Made by a program: the position numbers and the translations under genes. Of a stretch of 35,155 nt of DNA, positions 15,142 through 23,257 are shown one piece after another (within the stretch, counting starts at the first letter, position 1; every line of letters starts with the position of its first letter). A model generated the notes under the pieces. That model made no database searches. It was not told where the DNA came from and saw only the letters and a program-made list of their open reading frames with translations. The DNA comes from Clostridiales bacterium (lineage in GTDB: Bacteria; Bacillota; Clostridia; Lachnospirales; Lachnospiraceae), in NCBI GenBank assembly GCA_021202175.1, contig JAJQDO010000123.1, positions 1 through 35,155 on the forward strand, given 5' to 3'.

Positions 15142-16248
15142 TTAGTCAGTGCGCACATGGCTGCCTTTGGTTGCCTCGCTCTTTGTTTCAGAGTCGCCGG
15201 GCGCATAAAGAACCAGAACCTTTCTCTGGGACATTTTCTCAAGCCGCTCGACAGCTGCCAGGACAGCTGCGTCTTCCTCCGGAGTTACAAGGATGATGCT
15301 TTTTCTACGCTGCATGCCCCGGATTTCCTGTTCAAAAAAAGTCGCGGCGGATTCTCGAAAGCTGTAGGTCATCCGCCCCAGACCCTCCAGGATTGTCTCG
15401 AGATGCGCCGCCCCCAGCCCGTCGCCGACATGACTCCAGTTACCGATCGCTCCGGCGATGCGTCCGTTTGTCCTGAAATCGCAGGAGATTTTCCACTTCT
15501 CCAGTTCCTCGCAGACGCTGCGGACGATGGAGAAGCATTGTTCCAGCCGCTCATTGCATCCCCGGTCATTTTGACAATCCACATTCAGAAGAACAGTGCA
15601 GGAAAACTCGGCTGTGTGTTCATATTGTTTCACTAGCAGGCGATTGTGTTTCGCACTCTGAATCCAGCTGATGGAGCGCAGCGGCTCCCAGCCTGTGTAA
15701 TCCCGAAAACTGATGGTATCGATCGGATCCTCCATCAGACTTTTGCGCACGAAATGTTCTCCGAGGTATCCGCCCAAAAGCTCCAGAAGCTCAGGAGAAT
15801 CCCAGCGGCGCGGCTTCACAACCACGTCTTTCAACTCTGGGTAGGTCTCTGTCACCGACTGGATTCCCAGAAAATCTCCGGCTTCCACAAGAGCGCCGCG
15901 GAAAAAATATCGCCCACGCCTTGGAAACATGACGTCCCTGCTCAGGCAGACCTTTTGCCGTCGGCCGAGATAGAGTGTCGAAGTCAGCCTGGAAAGGCGG
16001 GTTGACCCTACTGGCCCGCTCCCGTCCGCAAAGAGAAGACCCTCCGGGATATTTTCCCGTAGCCGTAGATATGGAACCATCATTCGTTTTCCATTTCGAA
16101 TGGTTATTGACCAGGAGAAGGTCTCGTCCGGCTCCACAACACCTCGGTCGACCGCTGTCTCAAACGTAACCTTATCCAGTACGTGTTTCAGGGAATATTT
16201 TTCAGCGAAATATAATATGGCGGCGAATGCCAGAATCAGTAAAATCAT
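15142..16248 (-). CDS. DUF58 domain-containing protein
   Basis: A 368-residue protein with a short N-terminal membrane segment (MILLILAFAAILYFAEKY), a middle Ig-like/beta region (VEPDETFSWSITIRNGKRM) and the DUF58 core with the diagnostic RSISWIQSAKHNRLLVKQYE followed by the VWA-like strand CTVLLNVDCQ. DUF58 proteins act with MoxR AAA+ ATPases. Its ATG overlaps the moxR stop codon by 4 nt (ATGA), so the two are translationally coupled. Confidence 0.92.
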   Translation of the reverse strand: MILLILAFAAILYFAEKYSLKHVLDKVTFETAVDRGVVEPDETFSWSITIRNGKRMMVPYLRLRENIPEGLLFADGSGPVGSTRLSRLTSTLYLGRRQKVCLSRDVMFPRRGRYFFRGALVEAGDFLGIQSVTETYPELKDVVVKPRRWDSPELLELLGGYLGEHFVRKSLMEDPIDTISFRDYTGWEPLRSISWIQSAKHNRLLVKQYEHTAEFSCTVLLNVDCQNDRGCNERLEQCFSIVRSVCEELEKWKISCDFRTNGRIAGAIGNWSHVGDGLGAAHLETILEGLGRMTYSFRESAATFFEQEIRGMQRRKSIILVTPEEDAAVLAAVERLEKMSQRKVLVLYAPGDSETKSEATKGSHVRTD

Positions 16249-17195
16249 GTTTTAATCTCTTCCAATGGCGTCGGGATTTCTCCAATCAGGTGATTCAGAT
16301 ATTTTTGCGCGTCCGCAAAACTCTCTGATCCCTTGGAGAGAATCCGATGACTGAGTACAAAGGGGGCCACGGTCAGCACGTCTTCCGGAATTACAAAATC
16401 CCGGCCCGCACATGCGGCTGTTACCTGGGAAGCGTGATAGAGAGCAAGAGCCCCTCTGGTCGATACACCCGTGATAAACTGGCTGTCCTTCCGGGTCTTT
16501 TCCACAATATCCATCATATAGTCAAGGACATCCTGCTGCACCCGAACCTTTGGAAATTCAGTCTTCATTGCATGGATATCCTCCGGTGTCACCACCGCTT
16601 TAAGCCCCTCCAGCTTTTTGGCGGACGGCTCCCCGGAAATTACTGCCAGCTCCTGTGTACGCGTCATATAGCCGAGACTGATCTTCATGAAAAAACGATC
16701 CAGCTGTGCCTCCGGCAATGGGAAGGTTCCATAGGATTCGATGGGATTCTGTGTTGCCATGACAAAAAATGGCTCCGCCATCGGATAAGTCGTGCCGTCC
16801 ACGGAAATCTGCCCTTCCTCCATCGCTTCCAGAAGACTTGACTGTGTCCGCGGCGTCGCGCGGTTGATTTCATCCGCAAGTACGATGTTCGTAAAAAGCG
16901 GCCCTGGGCGGAACTCAAACTCGCCGGACTTCTGATTATAAAAATTAATCCCTGTCAGATCCGACGGCAGCAGATCCGGCGTGAACTGGATCCGCTTAAA
17001 ATCACTGCCGACGGTCTTTGCGAAAGCACGCAGTAGCATCGTCTTGCCCGTTCCAGGGACATCCTCGAGCAGAACATGTCCAGAACATAGAAATGCCGTA
17101 AAAATCAGGCGAATCTGATCCTCCTTCCCCACGATGACCTCCGAGCAGTTCTCCACTACCCGCACTGTATTTTTCAAAAAAAGTGTACAATCCAT
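16245..17195 (-). CDS. MoxR-family AAA+ ATPase
   Basis: A 316-residue AAA+ ATPase of the MoxR (RavA/YehL clade) type, a chaperone-like ATPase that works with DUF58 partners. Visible motifs are Walker A DVPGTGKT (residues 45-52), Walker B IVLADEINR, TPRTQSSLLEAMEEGQ, sensor 1 VMATQNPIE and the sensor-2 region GVSTRGALALYHASQ. The ORF track starts at 17306, but that adds 37 low-complexity residues. ATG 17195 fits the family N-terminus and has AGAGGAAA upstream. First gene of the operon, with its promoter at 17262-17290. Confidence 0.94.
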   Translation of the reverse strand: MDCTLFLKNTVRVVENCSEVIVGKEDQIRLIFTAFLCSGHVLLEDVPGTGKTMLLRAFAKTVGSDFKRIQFTPDLLPSDLTGINFYNQKSGEFEFRPGPLFTNIVLADEINRATPRTQSSLLEAMEEGQISVDGTTYPMAEPFFVMATQNPIESYGTFPLPEAQLDRFFMKISLGYMTRTQELAVISGEPSAKKLEGLKAVVTPEDIHAMKTEFPKVRVQQDVLDYMMDIVEKTRKDSQFITGVSTRGALALYHASQVTAACAGRDFVIPEDVLTVAPFVLSHRILSKGSESFADAQKYLNHLIGEIPTPLEEIKT

Positions 17196-17261
17196 TGTAT
17201 TTCCTCTTCTGTGGTGTGGCGTCCCCGTATGAGGACTTTTCATCGGTACTTCTAAAATAGT

Positions 17262-17290
17262 AGTATACGCGTAAATCCGCGAAAAATCAA
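17262..17290 (-). promoter_or_regulatory. Promoter of the moxR operon
   Basis: On the minus strand TTGATT (17290-17285) and TATACT (17267-17262) are 17 bases apart, giving a leader of about 60 nt. Confidence 0.75.
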
Positions 17291-17416
17291 GAATAGGGAA
17301 ATGCAATGTATAGCATTTATTACCCTAGATGAAATCTATGTATTTTCAATTATGATTTTTCTTCAAAAACAACCCTGGAATTGAAAAATAAACCCTGGCA
17401 CTGAGAAAGAAATGTC

Positions 17417-17445
17417 TTGCATTTTTAGATAAGGTTTGTTAAAAT
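17417..17445 (+). promoter_or_regulatory. Promoter for tRNA-Ser
   Basis: TTGCAT (17417-17422) and TAAAAT (17440-17445) have 17-base spacing. Predicted start is near 17452, upstream of the hairpin at 17467. Between this promoter and the divergent moxR promoter (17291-17416) I see no gene, only a twice-repeated AACCCTGG. Confidence 0.65.
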
Positions 17446-17466
17446 AGGTAAGCACATAGATGAACA

Positions 17467-17499
17467 GGAAAACAGATTCTTCTGTTTTCCTGTGTTTTT
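17467..17499 (+). terminator. Terminator-like hairpin immediately 5' of tRNA-Ser
   Basis: A perfect 10-bp stem GGAAAACAGA/TCTGTTTTCC with a TTCT loop is followed by TGTGTTTTT, and the mature tRNA begins at the very next base. It lies between the tRNA promoter and the tRNA. It could be an attenuator or a processing signal for the precursor. Confidence 0.6.
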
Positions 17500-17587
17500 G
17501 GAGATGTACCCAAGTGGCTGAAGGGTCCGCACTCGAAATGCGGTAGGTCGGGTAACCGGCGCGAGGGTTCAAATCCCTCCATTTCCG
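17500..17587 (+). tRNA. tRNA-Ser(CGA)
   Basis: Acceptor GGAGATG pairs with CATTTCC (17580-17586), discriminator G at 17587, and no encoded CCA. The anticodon arm CCGCA-CTCGAAA-TGCGG gives anticodon CGA (reads UCG). The long variable arm typical of class II serine tRNAs (GGTCGGGTAACCGGC region) and the T arm GAGGGTTCAAATCCCTC are present. An independent transcript with a terminator following. Confidence 0.97.
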
Positions 17588-17592
17588 TAGAG

Positions 17593-17634
17593 AAGCGGTA
17601 CGACGTTTTAGTTTTGCCGCTTTTTCTTTTTGTT
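17593..17634 (+). terminator. Terminator after tRNA-Ser
   Basis: AAGCGG (17593-17598) pairs with CCGCTT (17617-17622), followed by TTTTTCTTTTTG. Confidence 0.75.
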
Positions 17635-17741
17635 ACTGAAATATTTGCCAGGTGGAGCAATGCTTGTTGCAGATAGAGTGACAGTGTAAATGTATAAGGA
17701 ACAAAGACAGAATGACATATATAAATTAGGAAGATATACGA

Positions 17742-20444
17742 ATGAAACAGATTTCAATTGGGATTCTGGCCCATGTGGATGCGGGAAAGACGACACTTTC
17801 CGAAGGGATTTTATATCTGACAGGCGGCCTGCGCAAGCTGGGACGGGTCGATCACGGAGATGCCTTCCTCGATAATTTCGCCCTGGAAAAGGACAGAGGC
17901 ATTACCATTTTTTCCAAACAGGCCTTGTTTACGCTGGGAGATACCGAGGTCACATTATTAGATACTCCAGGACATGTGGACTTCTCAGCAGAGATGGAGC
18001 GCTGCCTCTGGGTGATGGATTATGCGGTGCTCGTGGTGAGCGGCGCCGACGGGATTCAGGGACATACAGAGACCCTGTGGAGGCTTTTAAAGGCATATGG
18101 GATTCCTACATTCATTTTTATCAATAAGATGGATCAGGAAGGAACGAACAGAGAAGAACTACTGAAAGGATTGAAAAAGGATCTGGATGATGGATGCATT
18201 CCTTTTGACGGGACATTTGATGCGGAAACATATAGAGAAGAGCTTGCCATGTGCGATGAGACGGTTCTGGAAGCGTATATGGAAACTGGGAAGATCGCGG
18301 AGAAGGAGATCGTTCGGCTGGTTCGAGAACGTAAGGTTTTTCCGTGTTATTTCGGTTCTGCGCTGAAATTGACCGGAGTGGAACAGTTTCTCAAAGGATT
18401 GGAACAGTATACCATTATGCCGGATTATCCGAAAGAATTTGCAGCGAAGGTATTTAAGATTACCAGGGACGAACAGGGGAATCGACTGACTCATCTCAAG
18501 GTCACAGGCGGAAGACTCCGTGTAAAAACGTCTTTGGGAGAAGGAGAGAAAATTGACCAGATTCGTATTTATTCCGGCGCGAAATATCAGATGAAGGATG
18601 AAGTTGGGCCGGGTACGGTCTGTGCAGTGACTGGTCTGTCAGACACGGAGGCCGGTCAGGGAGTGGGAACAGAAGAATCCCTGCCTTCCTTTATACTGGA
18701 GCCGGTGATGAGCTGTCGGCTGATTTTCCCTGACGGGACAGACATGACCAAAGCCCTGCGGGAATTGAAGCAGCTGGAAGAAGAGGATCCAAAGCTGCAT
18801 ATCGTGTGGAACAGCCAGCTTTCAGAAGTGCAGATGCAGCTGATGGGTGAGGTGCAGACAGAGGTATTAAAACGTATCATCGCGGAACGTTTCCATATGC
18901 AGGTGGAGTTCGGACCGGGACATATCATGTATAAGGAGACGATTCGAAATACGGTAACCGGTGTGGGGCATTATGAGCCTCTCAGGCATTATGCGGAGGT
19001 TCATCTTAAAATGGAACCGGGAGATCCGGGAAGCGGATTGGTTTTTGACAGTATCTGCAGTGAAGATGTTCTGGATAAGAACTGGCAGCGGCTGATACTG
19101 ACCCACCTTGCGGAGAAAGAACACCTTGGCGTGCTGGCGGGTTGTCCTATCACGGATATGAAGATTACACTGACGGCAGGGAGAGCCCATCAGAAGCACA
19201 CCGAAGGAGGAGATTTCCGTCAGGCGACCTACCGGGCAGTTCGTCAGGGGTTGATGCAGGCACAATCCGTACTGTTGGAACCGTGGTATGCCTTTCGGCT
19301 GGAACTGCCTGCTGACCAGGTTGGCCGGGCGATGGCAGACGTGCAGGCGATGGCAGGATCCTTCGAGGTTCCGCAGATGGAAGGAGATCGGGCAGTGCTC
19401 TGTGGCAGCGCTCCGGTGTCTGAGATGATGGATTATCCGGCACAGGTACAGTCATACACCGGCGGCAGCGGTAGAATTCGTCTCCGAATGGATGGATACC
19501 GGCCCTGCCACAATGAAGAGGATGTTCTCAGCACGATGAACTATGACTGCGAAGGGGATGTGGATAATCCCTCCGGATCCGTCTTCTGTTCTCACGGGGT
19601 CGGATATTATGTGCCATGGGATCAGGTCGCGGAACATATGCATATCAAAGAGGATACGAGAAAAGGGATTCATCAGAGCGATTTGACAACTGGAACTTTT
19701 TCCGGCGGGAGTGATGTATCTTCCGTTGCTGGTTCCATTTCCCATGGGAGTGATGCATCCGCTTTTGCTGAAGATAAAGAACTGGAAGAGATTTTCATAC
19801 GGGAAGTTGGCAGTAAAAAACAGCAGGAGGATCGTTACAGCAGTTACCGAAAGCCTGCGGCTGTGCCCGCGCGAGAAGAGGCACCGGATATTTCTTTCCG
19901 ACGAAAAGATAACGAAAAGCAATACCTTCTTGTGGATGGTTATAATATCATTTTCGCCTGGGATACGTTAAAGGAGTTGCCGGAGGTGAATCTGGAAGCG
20001 GCAAGAAACGAGCTGATGGATATCCTCTGCAATTATCAGGGATTCACCGGTTATACCGTCATTGTCGTGTTTGACGCTTATAAGGTCAAGGGAAATCCGG
20101 GAGAGATTTTCCGTTATCATAACATCCATGTGGTATATACGAAAGAGGCGGAGACGGCCGACCAGTATATTGAGAAAACCACCCATGAACTGGGACGCAA
20201 ATATCAGGTGACGGTGGCAACCTCCGATTCTCTGGAACAGGTCATCGTTATGGGTCAGGGAGCCAGAAGAATTGCTGCCTCCGATTTTCTGGAAGAAGTT
20301 TGCCGGGCAGAGAAAGAGATTCGCAGAATCAATGAGATACGCAGACAAAAAGGACGTAATTATCTTTTTGACCATATGGATAAGGATATGGCGCAGAGAA
20401 TGGAAGATATACGATTGGGAAAAGCGGAGTTTCCAGATTCTTGA
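17742..20444 (+). CDS. Tet(M)/EF-G-like ribosomal GTPase fused to a Rae1/YacP-type NYN endoribonuclease
   Basis: A 900-residue fusion. Residues 1-650 are a translational GTPase of the tetracycline ribosomal-protection/EF-G type: G1 AHVDAGKTT (10-18), G2 KDRGITIF, G3 DTPGHVDF, G4 NKMDQE, then domains II-V ending GSVFCSHGVGYYVPWDQV. A Ser/Gly-rich, charged linker leads to residues 727-880, which align along their whole length with B. subtilis Rae1 (YacP): LLVDGYNIIFAW, VIVVFDAYKVKG, TKEAETADQYIEK, VATSDSLEQ, GQGARR. The four metal-site aspartates are kept (D732, D778, D807, D829). Rae1 cuts mRNA in the ribosomal A site. The fusion would bring a GTPase and an mRNA nuclease to the same site, suggesting stalled-ribosome processing. 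The Tet(M) domain-IV tip (SPVSTPAD) is replaced by HQKHTEGG, so tetracycline resistance cannot be assumed. ATG 17742 has AGGAAG upstream. Monocistronic. Confidence 0.9.
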   Translation: MKQISIGILAHVDAGKTTLSEGILYLTGGLRKLGRVDHGDAFLDNFALEKDRGITIFSKQALFTLGDTEVTLLDTPGHVDFSAEMERCLWVMDYAVLVVSGADGIQGHTETLWRLLKAYGIPTFIFINKMDQEGTNREELLKGLKKDLDDGCIPFDGTFDAETYREELAMCDETVLEAYMETGKIAEKEIVRLVRERKVFPCYFGSALKLTGVEQFLKGLEQYTIMPDYPKEFAAKVFKITRDEQGNRLTHLKVTGGRLRVKTSLGEGEKIDQIRIYSGAKYQMKDEVGPGTVCAVTGLSDTEAGQGVGTEESLPSFILEPVMSCRLIFPDGTDMTKALRELKQLEEEDPKLHIVWNSQLSEVQMQLMGEVQTEVLKRIIAERFHMQVEFGPGHIMYKETIRNTVTGVGHYEPLRHYAEVHLKMEPGDPGSGLVFDSICSEDVLDKNWQRLILTHLAEKEHLGVLAGCPITDMKITLTAGRAHQKHTEGGDFRQATYRAVRQGLMQAQSVLLEPWYAFRLELPADQVGRAMADVQAMAGSFEVPQMEGDRAVLCGSAPVSEMMDYPAQVQSYTGGSGRIRLRMDGYRPCHNEEDVLSTMNYDCEGDVDNPSGSVFCSHGVGYYVPWDQVAEHMHIKEDTRKGIHQSDLTTGTFSGGSDVSSVAGSISHGSDASAFAEDKELEEIFIREVGSKKQQEDRYSSYRKPAAVPAREEAPDISFRRKDNEKQYLLVDGYNIIFAWDTLKELPEVNLEAARNELMDILCNYQGFTGYTVIVVFDAYKVKGNPGEIFRYHNIHVVYTKEAETADQYIEKTTHELGRKYQVTVATSDSLEQVIVMGQGARRIAASDFLEEVCRAEKEIRRINEIRRQKGRNYLFDHMDKDMAQRMEDIRLGKAEFPDS

Positions 20445-20469
20445 CTTTTTAAAAGGGGTATGTTATACA
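20441..20469 (+). promoter_or_regulatory. Promoter of the CsoR-family gene with a GGGGTAT half-site in the spacer
   Basis: TTGACT (20441-20446) and TATACA (20464-20469) are 17 bases apart; the -35 overlaps the stop codon of the upstream gene. The spacer holds GGGGTAT, which resembles one half of the CsoR operator (TACCC...GGGGTA). Autorepression is plausible, but the opposite half is not evident. Confidence 0.6.
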
Positions 20470-20565
20470 TAGACTCTAGATGTTAATTGATAAAAAGGTA
20501 AAAAGTATACCATATTCAGAAATAAGATAACGATATTCAGGAAGAAGCTAAAGGGAGGAACGATT

Positions 20566-20838
20566 ATGAGACAATGCATGGATGCCAAAAATCTTCACCA
20601 GCGGCTGAGCCGAATCAGTGGCCAGATCAATGCCATTGATCGGATGGTAGATGAGGATGTTCCCTGCGAGGATATTTTGATTCAGGTCAATGCGGCAAAG
20701 TCAGCCCTTCATAAAGTGGGGCAGATTATTTTGGAAGGCCATTTGAACCATTGTGTGAGAGATGGCATCGAAAATGGGGATGCGGAGAAGACCATAGCGG
20801 ATTTTGCACGGGCGGTAGAGTATTTTTCCAGGTTATAG
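20566..20838 (+). CDS. CsoR/RcnR/FrmR-family metal-sensing transcriptional repressor
   Basis: A 90-residue all-helical repressor of the DUF156 family. The N-terminal helix LHQRLSRISGQINAIDRMV is canonical. The metal fingerprint Cys34 (VPCEDILIQ), His59 (LEGHLNH) and Cys63 corresponds to the C-H-C ligands of Cu(I)-sensing CsoR, so a copper or persulfide sensor is likely. The basic and charged positions that line the DNA-binding face are present. GGGAGG lies 8 nt before ATG 20566. No copper ATPase or chaperone gene is adjacent, so the regulon must be elsewhere or only itself. Confidence 0.9.
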   Translation: MRQCMDAKNLHQRLSRISGQINAIDRMVDEDVPCEDILIQVNAAKSALHKVGQIILEGHLNHCVRDGIENGDAEKTIADFARAVEYFSRL

Positions 20839-21043
20839 AATCGCCCTGGTGAACAATAGTTTTTGACGAGTTATGTTGATACGGATGGTGATTTTATTAA
20901 AGAAATAGAAAAAAGGCAGAATAGGATAAATGTGGAAGAAGGACAGCCGAATTAAGAATGGATATGGGCATGTAGATTATTTTTATTCAAGTGTCCACTG
21001 TTATGGGTATATTATATATGAACGGAAGATGGACATAAAGATA

Positions 21044-21082
21044 GGAGCTGTCGCAAAATAGTTGGTATTTTGTGACAGCTCC
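21044..21082. repeat. 17-bp palindromic element
   Basis: GGAGCTGTCGCAAAATA pairs with TATTTTGTGACAGCTCC (one G-T) around GTTGG. It has no strong T-tract on either strand and lies in the 335-nt gap between the csoR-like gene (+) and the CobL-like gene (-). It could act as a transcription stop for both, but looks like a dispersed palindromic repeat; its ends match the outer arm of the pflB leader. The rest of the gap holds nothing recognisable. Confidence 0.7.
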
Positions 21083-21173
21083 CGGATTATAAGAATCATA
21101 TAAAAGACGGAAGCATACACTGGAATATAGAATATGACGAAGCAGCTTCGCGTCTTTCCTTTTCTTATTTCAT

Positions 21174-22085
21174 TTATTCCGCGACCTCTCCGGATATGAT
21201 CCATGGTGCAGGCTTCGCTTCGAAGACATTTTTATTGTTCAGTTTCGACATGGAAATCTGGATGACCTCGTTGCGGGAGATGTGGTATTTATCGAAGATG
21301 CGCAAAATATCCGATAAGATATCCAGTTCCAGTGTGTAAACGACAAACTTCATCTGTGGGTTCAGTTTGAGTAGATTCTGTACCTCTTCTTCGAATCTGT
21401 CGGTGGCGACGATGAAGGAAAGAGAAGGTACAGGGACCTTGCGCATGGACTCCCGGCTGGTGTCGGTGGTGATAATGACGTTTGTCAGTCCGAATTTATT
21501 GATATTTTCTTCCAGGGAAAAGCGGTCATGTTTATTATATTCCACGGCGATGATCTGCCCCTCACTGGCGATCATGGCGGATTCCACGGCGATACTCTCG
21601 CCGCTGATAATGCATATGGTATCCTGGTCGTCTAAATGCAGCTTGTTTACGATGATGGAGCGGATCTCACTGGCCACGTAGCGGACAGAACCCGGGGTGA
21701 AGTTATCGTTTTGCATACCGATACGGTAAGAGCTTCTGGAGTTCGGGTTGAAGATTAACATCACGGAAGGCTCTGTGATCTCGATGTCGATCATCTCTGA
21801 CAGCTTGCGGATTGTCACGCTGCCTTCTGGCTCCAGACCGGTTTTGAACCAGATATCACACTCGCCCAGACCATATTCCCAGAGGTTGAAGAAGAAGTTC
21901 GGATCGCCGGCATCAGCAAAGACCAGAACCCGTTTATGTGTTTCGATGGTCGGAATCAGATTCTTCTTTTTCTTACTGATATCCATCAGCTTGATTTTTT
22001 CAATGTCCAGGCCGGCTTTTTTGGAAAAATATTCAAGCCAGGCGAGAATCTGCGCGTTAGTGAAGGAAGATTTGATACTGTTCAT
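21174..22085 (-). CDS. CobL-like (CbiE-CbiT two-domain) methyltransferase homologue, probably degenerate
   Basis: A 303-residue cytosolic protein. The N-terminal part resembles CbiE (VLVFADAGDPNFFFNLWEYGL, like the SGDPLFYG motif). The C-terminal part follows CbiT: FTPGSVRYVASEIRSIIVNKL at the entry, a Rossmann core IISGESIAVESAMIASEGQIIAVEYN, then FGLTNVIITT and the end QISMSKL...PAPWIISGE, like the VSI.R...NPVWI..GE end of CobL. The GxGxG SAM-binding loop of CbiT is replaced by SGESIA, so methyl transfer in cobalamin synthesis is doubtful. No other cobalamin genes are present. AGGAGG lies 8 nt before ATG 22085. It is divergent from the CmpB-type gene. Homology moderately sure, function unknown. 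Confidence 0.65.
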   Translation of the reverse strand: MNSIKSSFTNAQILAWLEYFSKKAGLDIEKIKLMDISKKKKNLIPTIETHKRVLVFADAGDPNFFFNLWEYGLGECDIWFKTGLEPEGSVTIRKLSEMIDIEITEPSVMLIFNPNSRSSYRIGMQNDNFTPGSVRYVASEIRSIIVNKLHLDDQDTICIISGESIAVESAMIASEGQIIAVEYNKHDRFSLEENINKFGLTNVIITTDTSRESMRKVPVPSLSFIVATDRFEEEVQNLLKLNPQMKFVVYTLELDILSDILRIFDKYHISRNEVIQISMSKLNNKNVFEAKPAPWIISGEVAE

Positions 22086-22201
22086 GGAAAAGACCTCCTT
22101 TTATGATTACCATGATTGATGATAACGTGCCGATAATATATTATACATATTTTAGTACAATTATATGGAAAACGCAAGGAAAGAAAAGAAGGAGTGGCCA
22201 G

Positions 22202-23134
22202 ATGGCGATAGAACAATACACGCTATATGACTGGATTATATTTTTTTATATTTACAGTTTCTGTGGCTGGATTTTTGAGTCCAGCTATGTATCGATTCGC
22301 GGAAAGAAATTGGTGAACAGAGGCTTCCTGAAAGGACCCTTTCTGCCGATTTATGGTTCGGGAGCTGTGATCATGCTTTATGTATCAGAACCATTTCAGA
22401 CGAATATTCCGGCGATGTTCGTGATGGGGATGGTGGGTGCGACACTGTTGGAATTGGTGACAGGGATGATCATGGAAGAGTTGTTCAAGGTGCGTTACTG
22501 GGATTATTCTAAGGTGAGGTTTAATTTCGGGGGATATATCTGCCTCTCCTCTTCTCTGGCCTGGGGCGCTTTTACCGTGGGCCTGAACGAGCTGCTTCAT
22601 CCGTTCATGGCTGATCTGGTCAGTGCGGTGCCCGACCTTTTGCGACAGGGGATCGTGACGCTCGTCTCGATATTCCTGGCTGTTGATGTAACTACATCGG
22701 TGAAAGCGGCGCTCGATTTTCGAAGAGCCCTCGAAAGTGTGGAGGAAATGCGCCGGGAAATGTTGCGGTTGCGCAAGAGAGCCGATGTGCTCATTGCCTG
22801 TGTGGATGACTCCTGGCGAGAGTTTGCTGAGAATCATCCCGCGGCAGATCGAGCAGAAATCATTTACAAAGATTTGGAATTTCGGTATAATAAGCTGCGA
22901 AAGAATATTTTAAATCATGAAGTGCCTGCAAAGCTGTCCAGAGAAGATTTTAATGAATTTAAAGAACGTTTCGCAGTCATGAAGAAGAAGATGGAAGAGA
23001 ACAGAGCTGCGCGCAGCAAGAACAGTCGCAGACTTTGGAAACGTATGCGTGCCAATCCGTCTATGACTTCTGTTCACTATCCATTTTCTTTTAAGACATT
23101 AAAGGAGAAACTGGAAGAACAGGAACAGGATTGA
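22202..23134 (+). CDS. CmpB-type putative ABC transporter permease (PF06541 family)
   Basis: A 310-residue membrane protein. Residues 1-170 contain several transmembrane segments with the family signatures FCGWIFESSYVSIRGKKLVNRGFLKGPFLPIYGSGA and YWDYSKVRFNFGGYICL. The remainder is a long charged, coiled-coil-like cytoplasmic tail (EEMRREMLRLRKRADVL...). Despite the database name, no ABC ATPase or binding protein is adjacent and transport is unproven. The ORF track begins at 22103, but AAGGAG lies 7 nt before ATG 22202, which starts at the conserved MAIEQYTLYDWI. Confidence 0.85.
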   Translation: MAIEQYTLYDWIIFFYIYSFCGWIFESSYVSIRGKKLVNRGFLKGPFLPIYGSGAVIMLYVSEPFQTNIPAMFVMGMVGATLLELVTGMIMEELFKVRYWDYSKVRFNFGGYICLSSSLAWGAFTVGLNELLHPFMADLVSAVPDLLRQGIVTLVSIFLAVDVTTSVKAALDFRRALESVEEMRREMLRLRKRADVLIACVDDSWREFAENHPAADRAEIIYKDLEFRYNKLRKNILNHEVPAKLSREDFNEFKERFAVMKKKMEENRAARSKNSRRLWKRMRANPSMTSVHYPFSFKTLKEKLEEQEQD

Positions 23135-23257
23135 ACAACATGTGGCGTTTGACAGAACATGACCGCAGCGTGTATTGATATGTGGCGGCTGCTGTTGTGT
23201 GGCTGATACAAGGAGACGGCAGAAAACCGTGTTTATCATAATGTAAGAAAGGATACA

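Noticed and set aside
17500-17700. tRNA-Ser as an integration site of a mobile element
   Set aside because: No integrase, no direct repeat of the tRNA 3' end and no phage or element genes nearby.
17742-20444. Plain tetracycline-resistance gene (tetM/W/O)
   Set aside because: The tip loop that displaces tetracycline in Tet(M) is replaced and a nuclease domain is fused; the resistance label would be unsupported.
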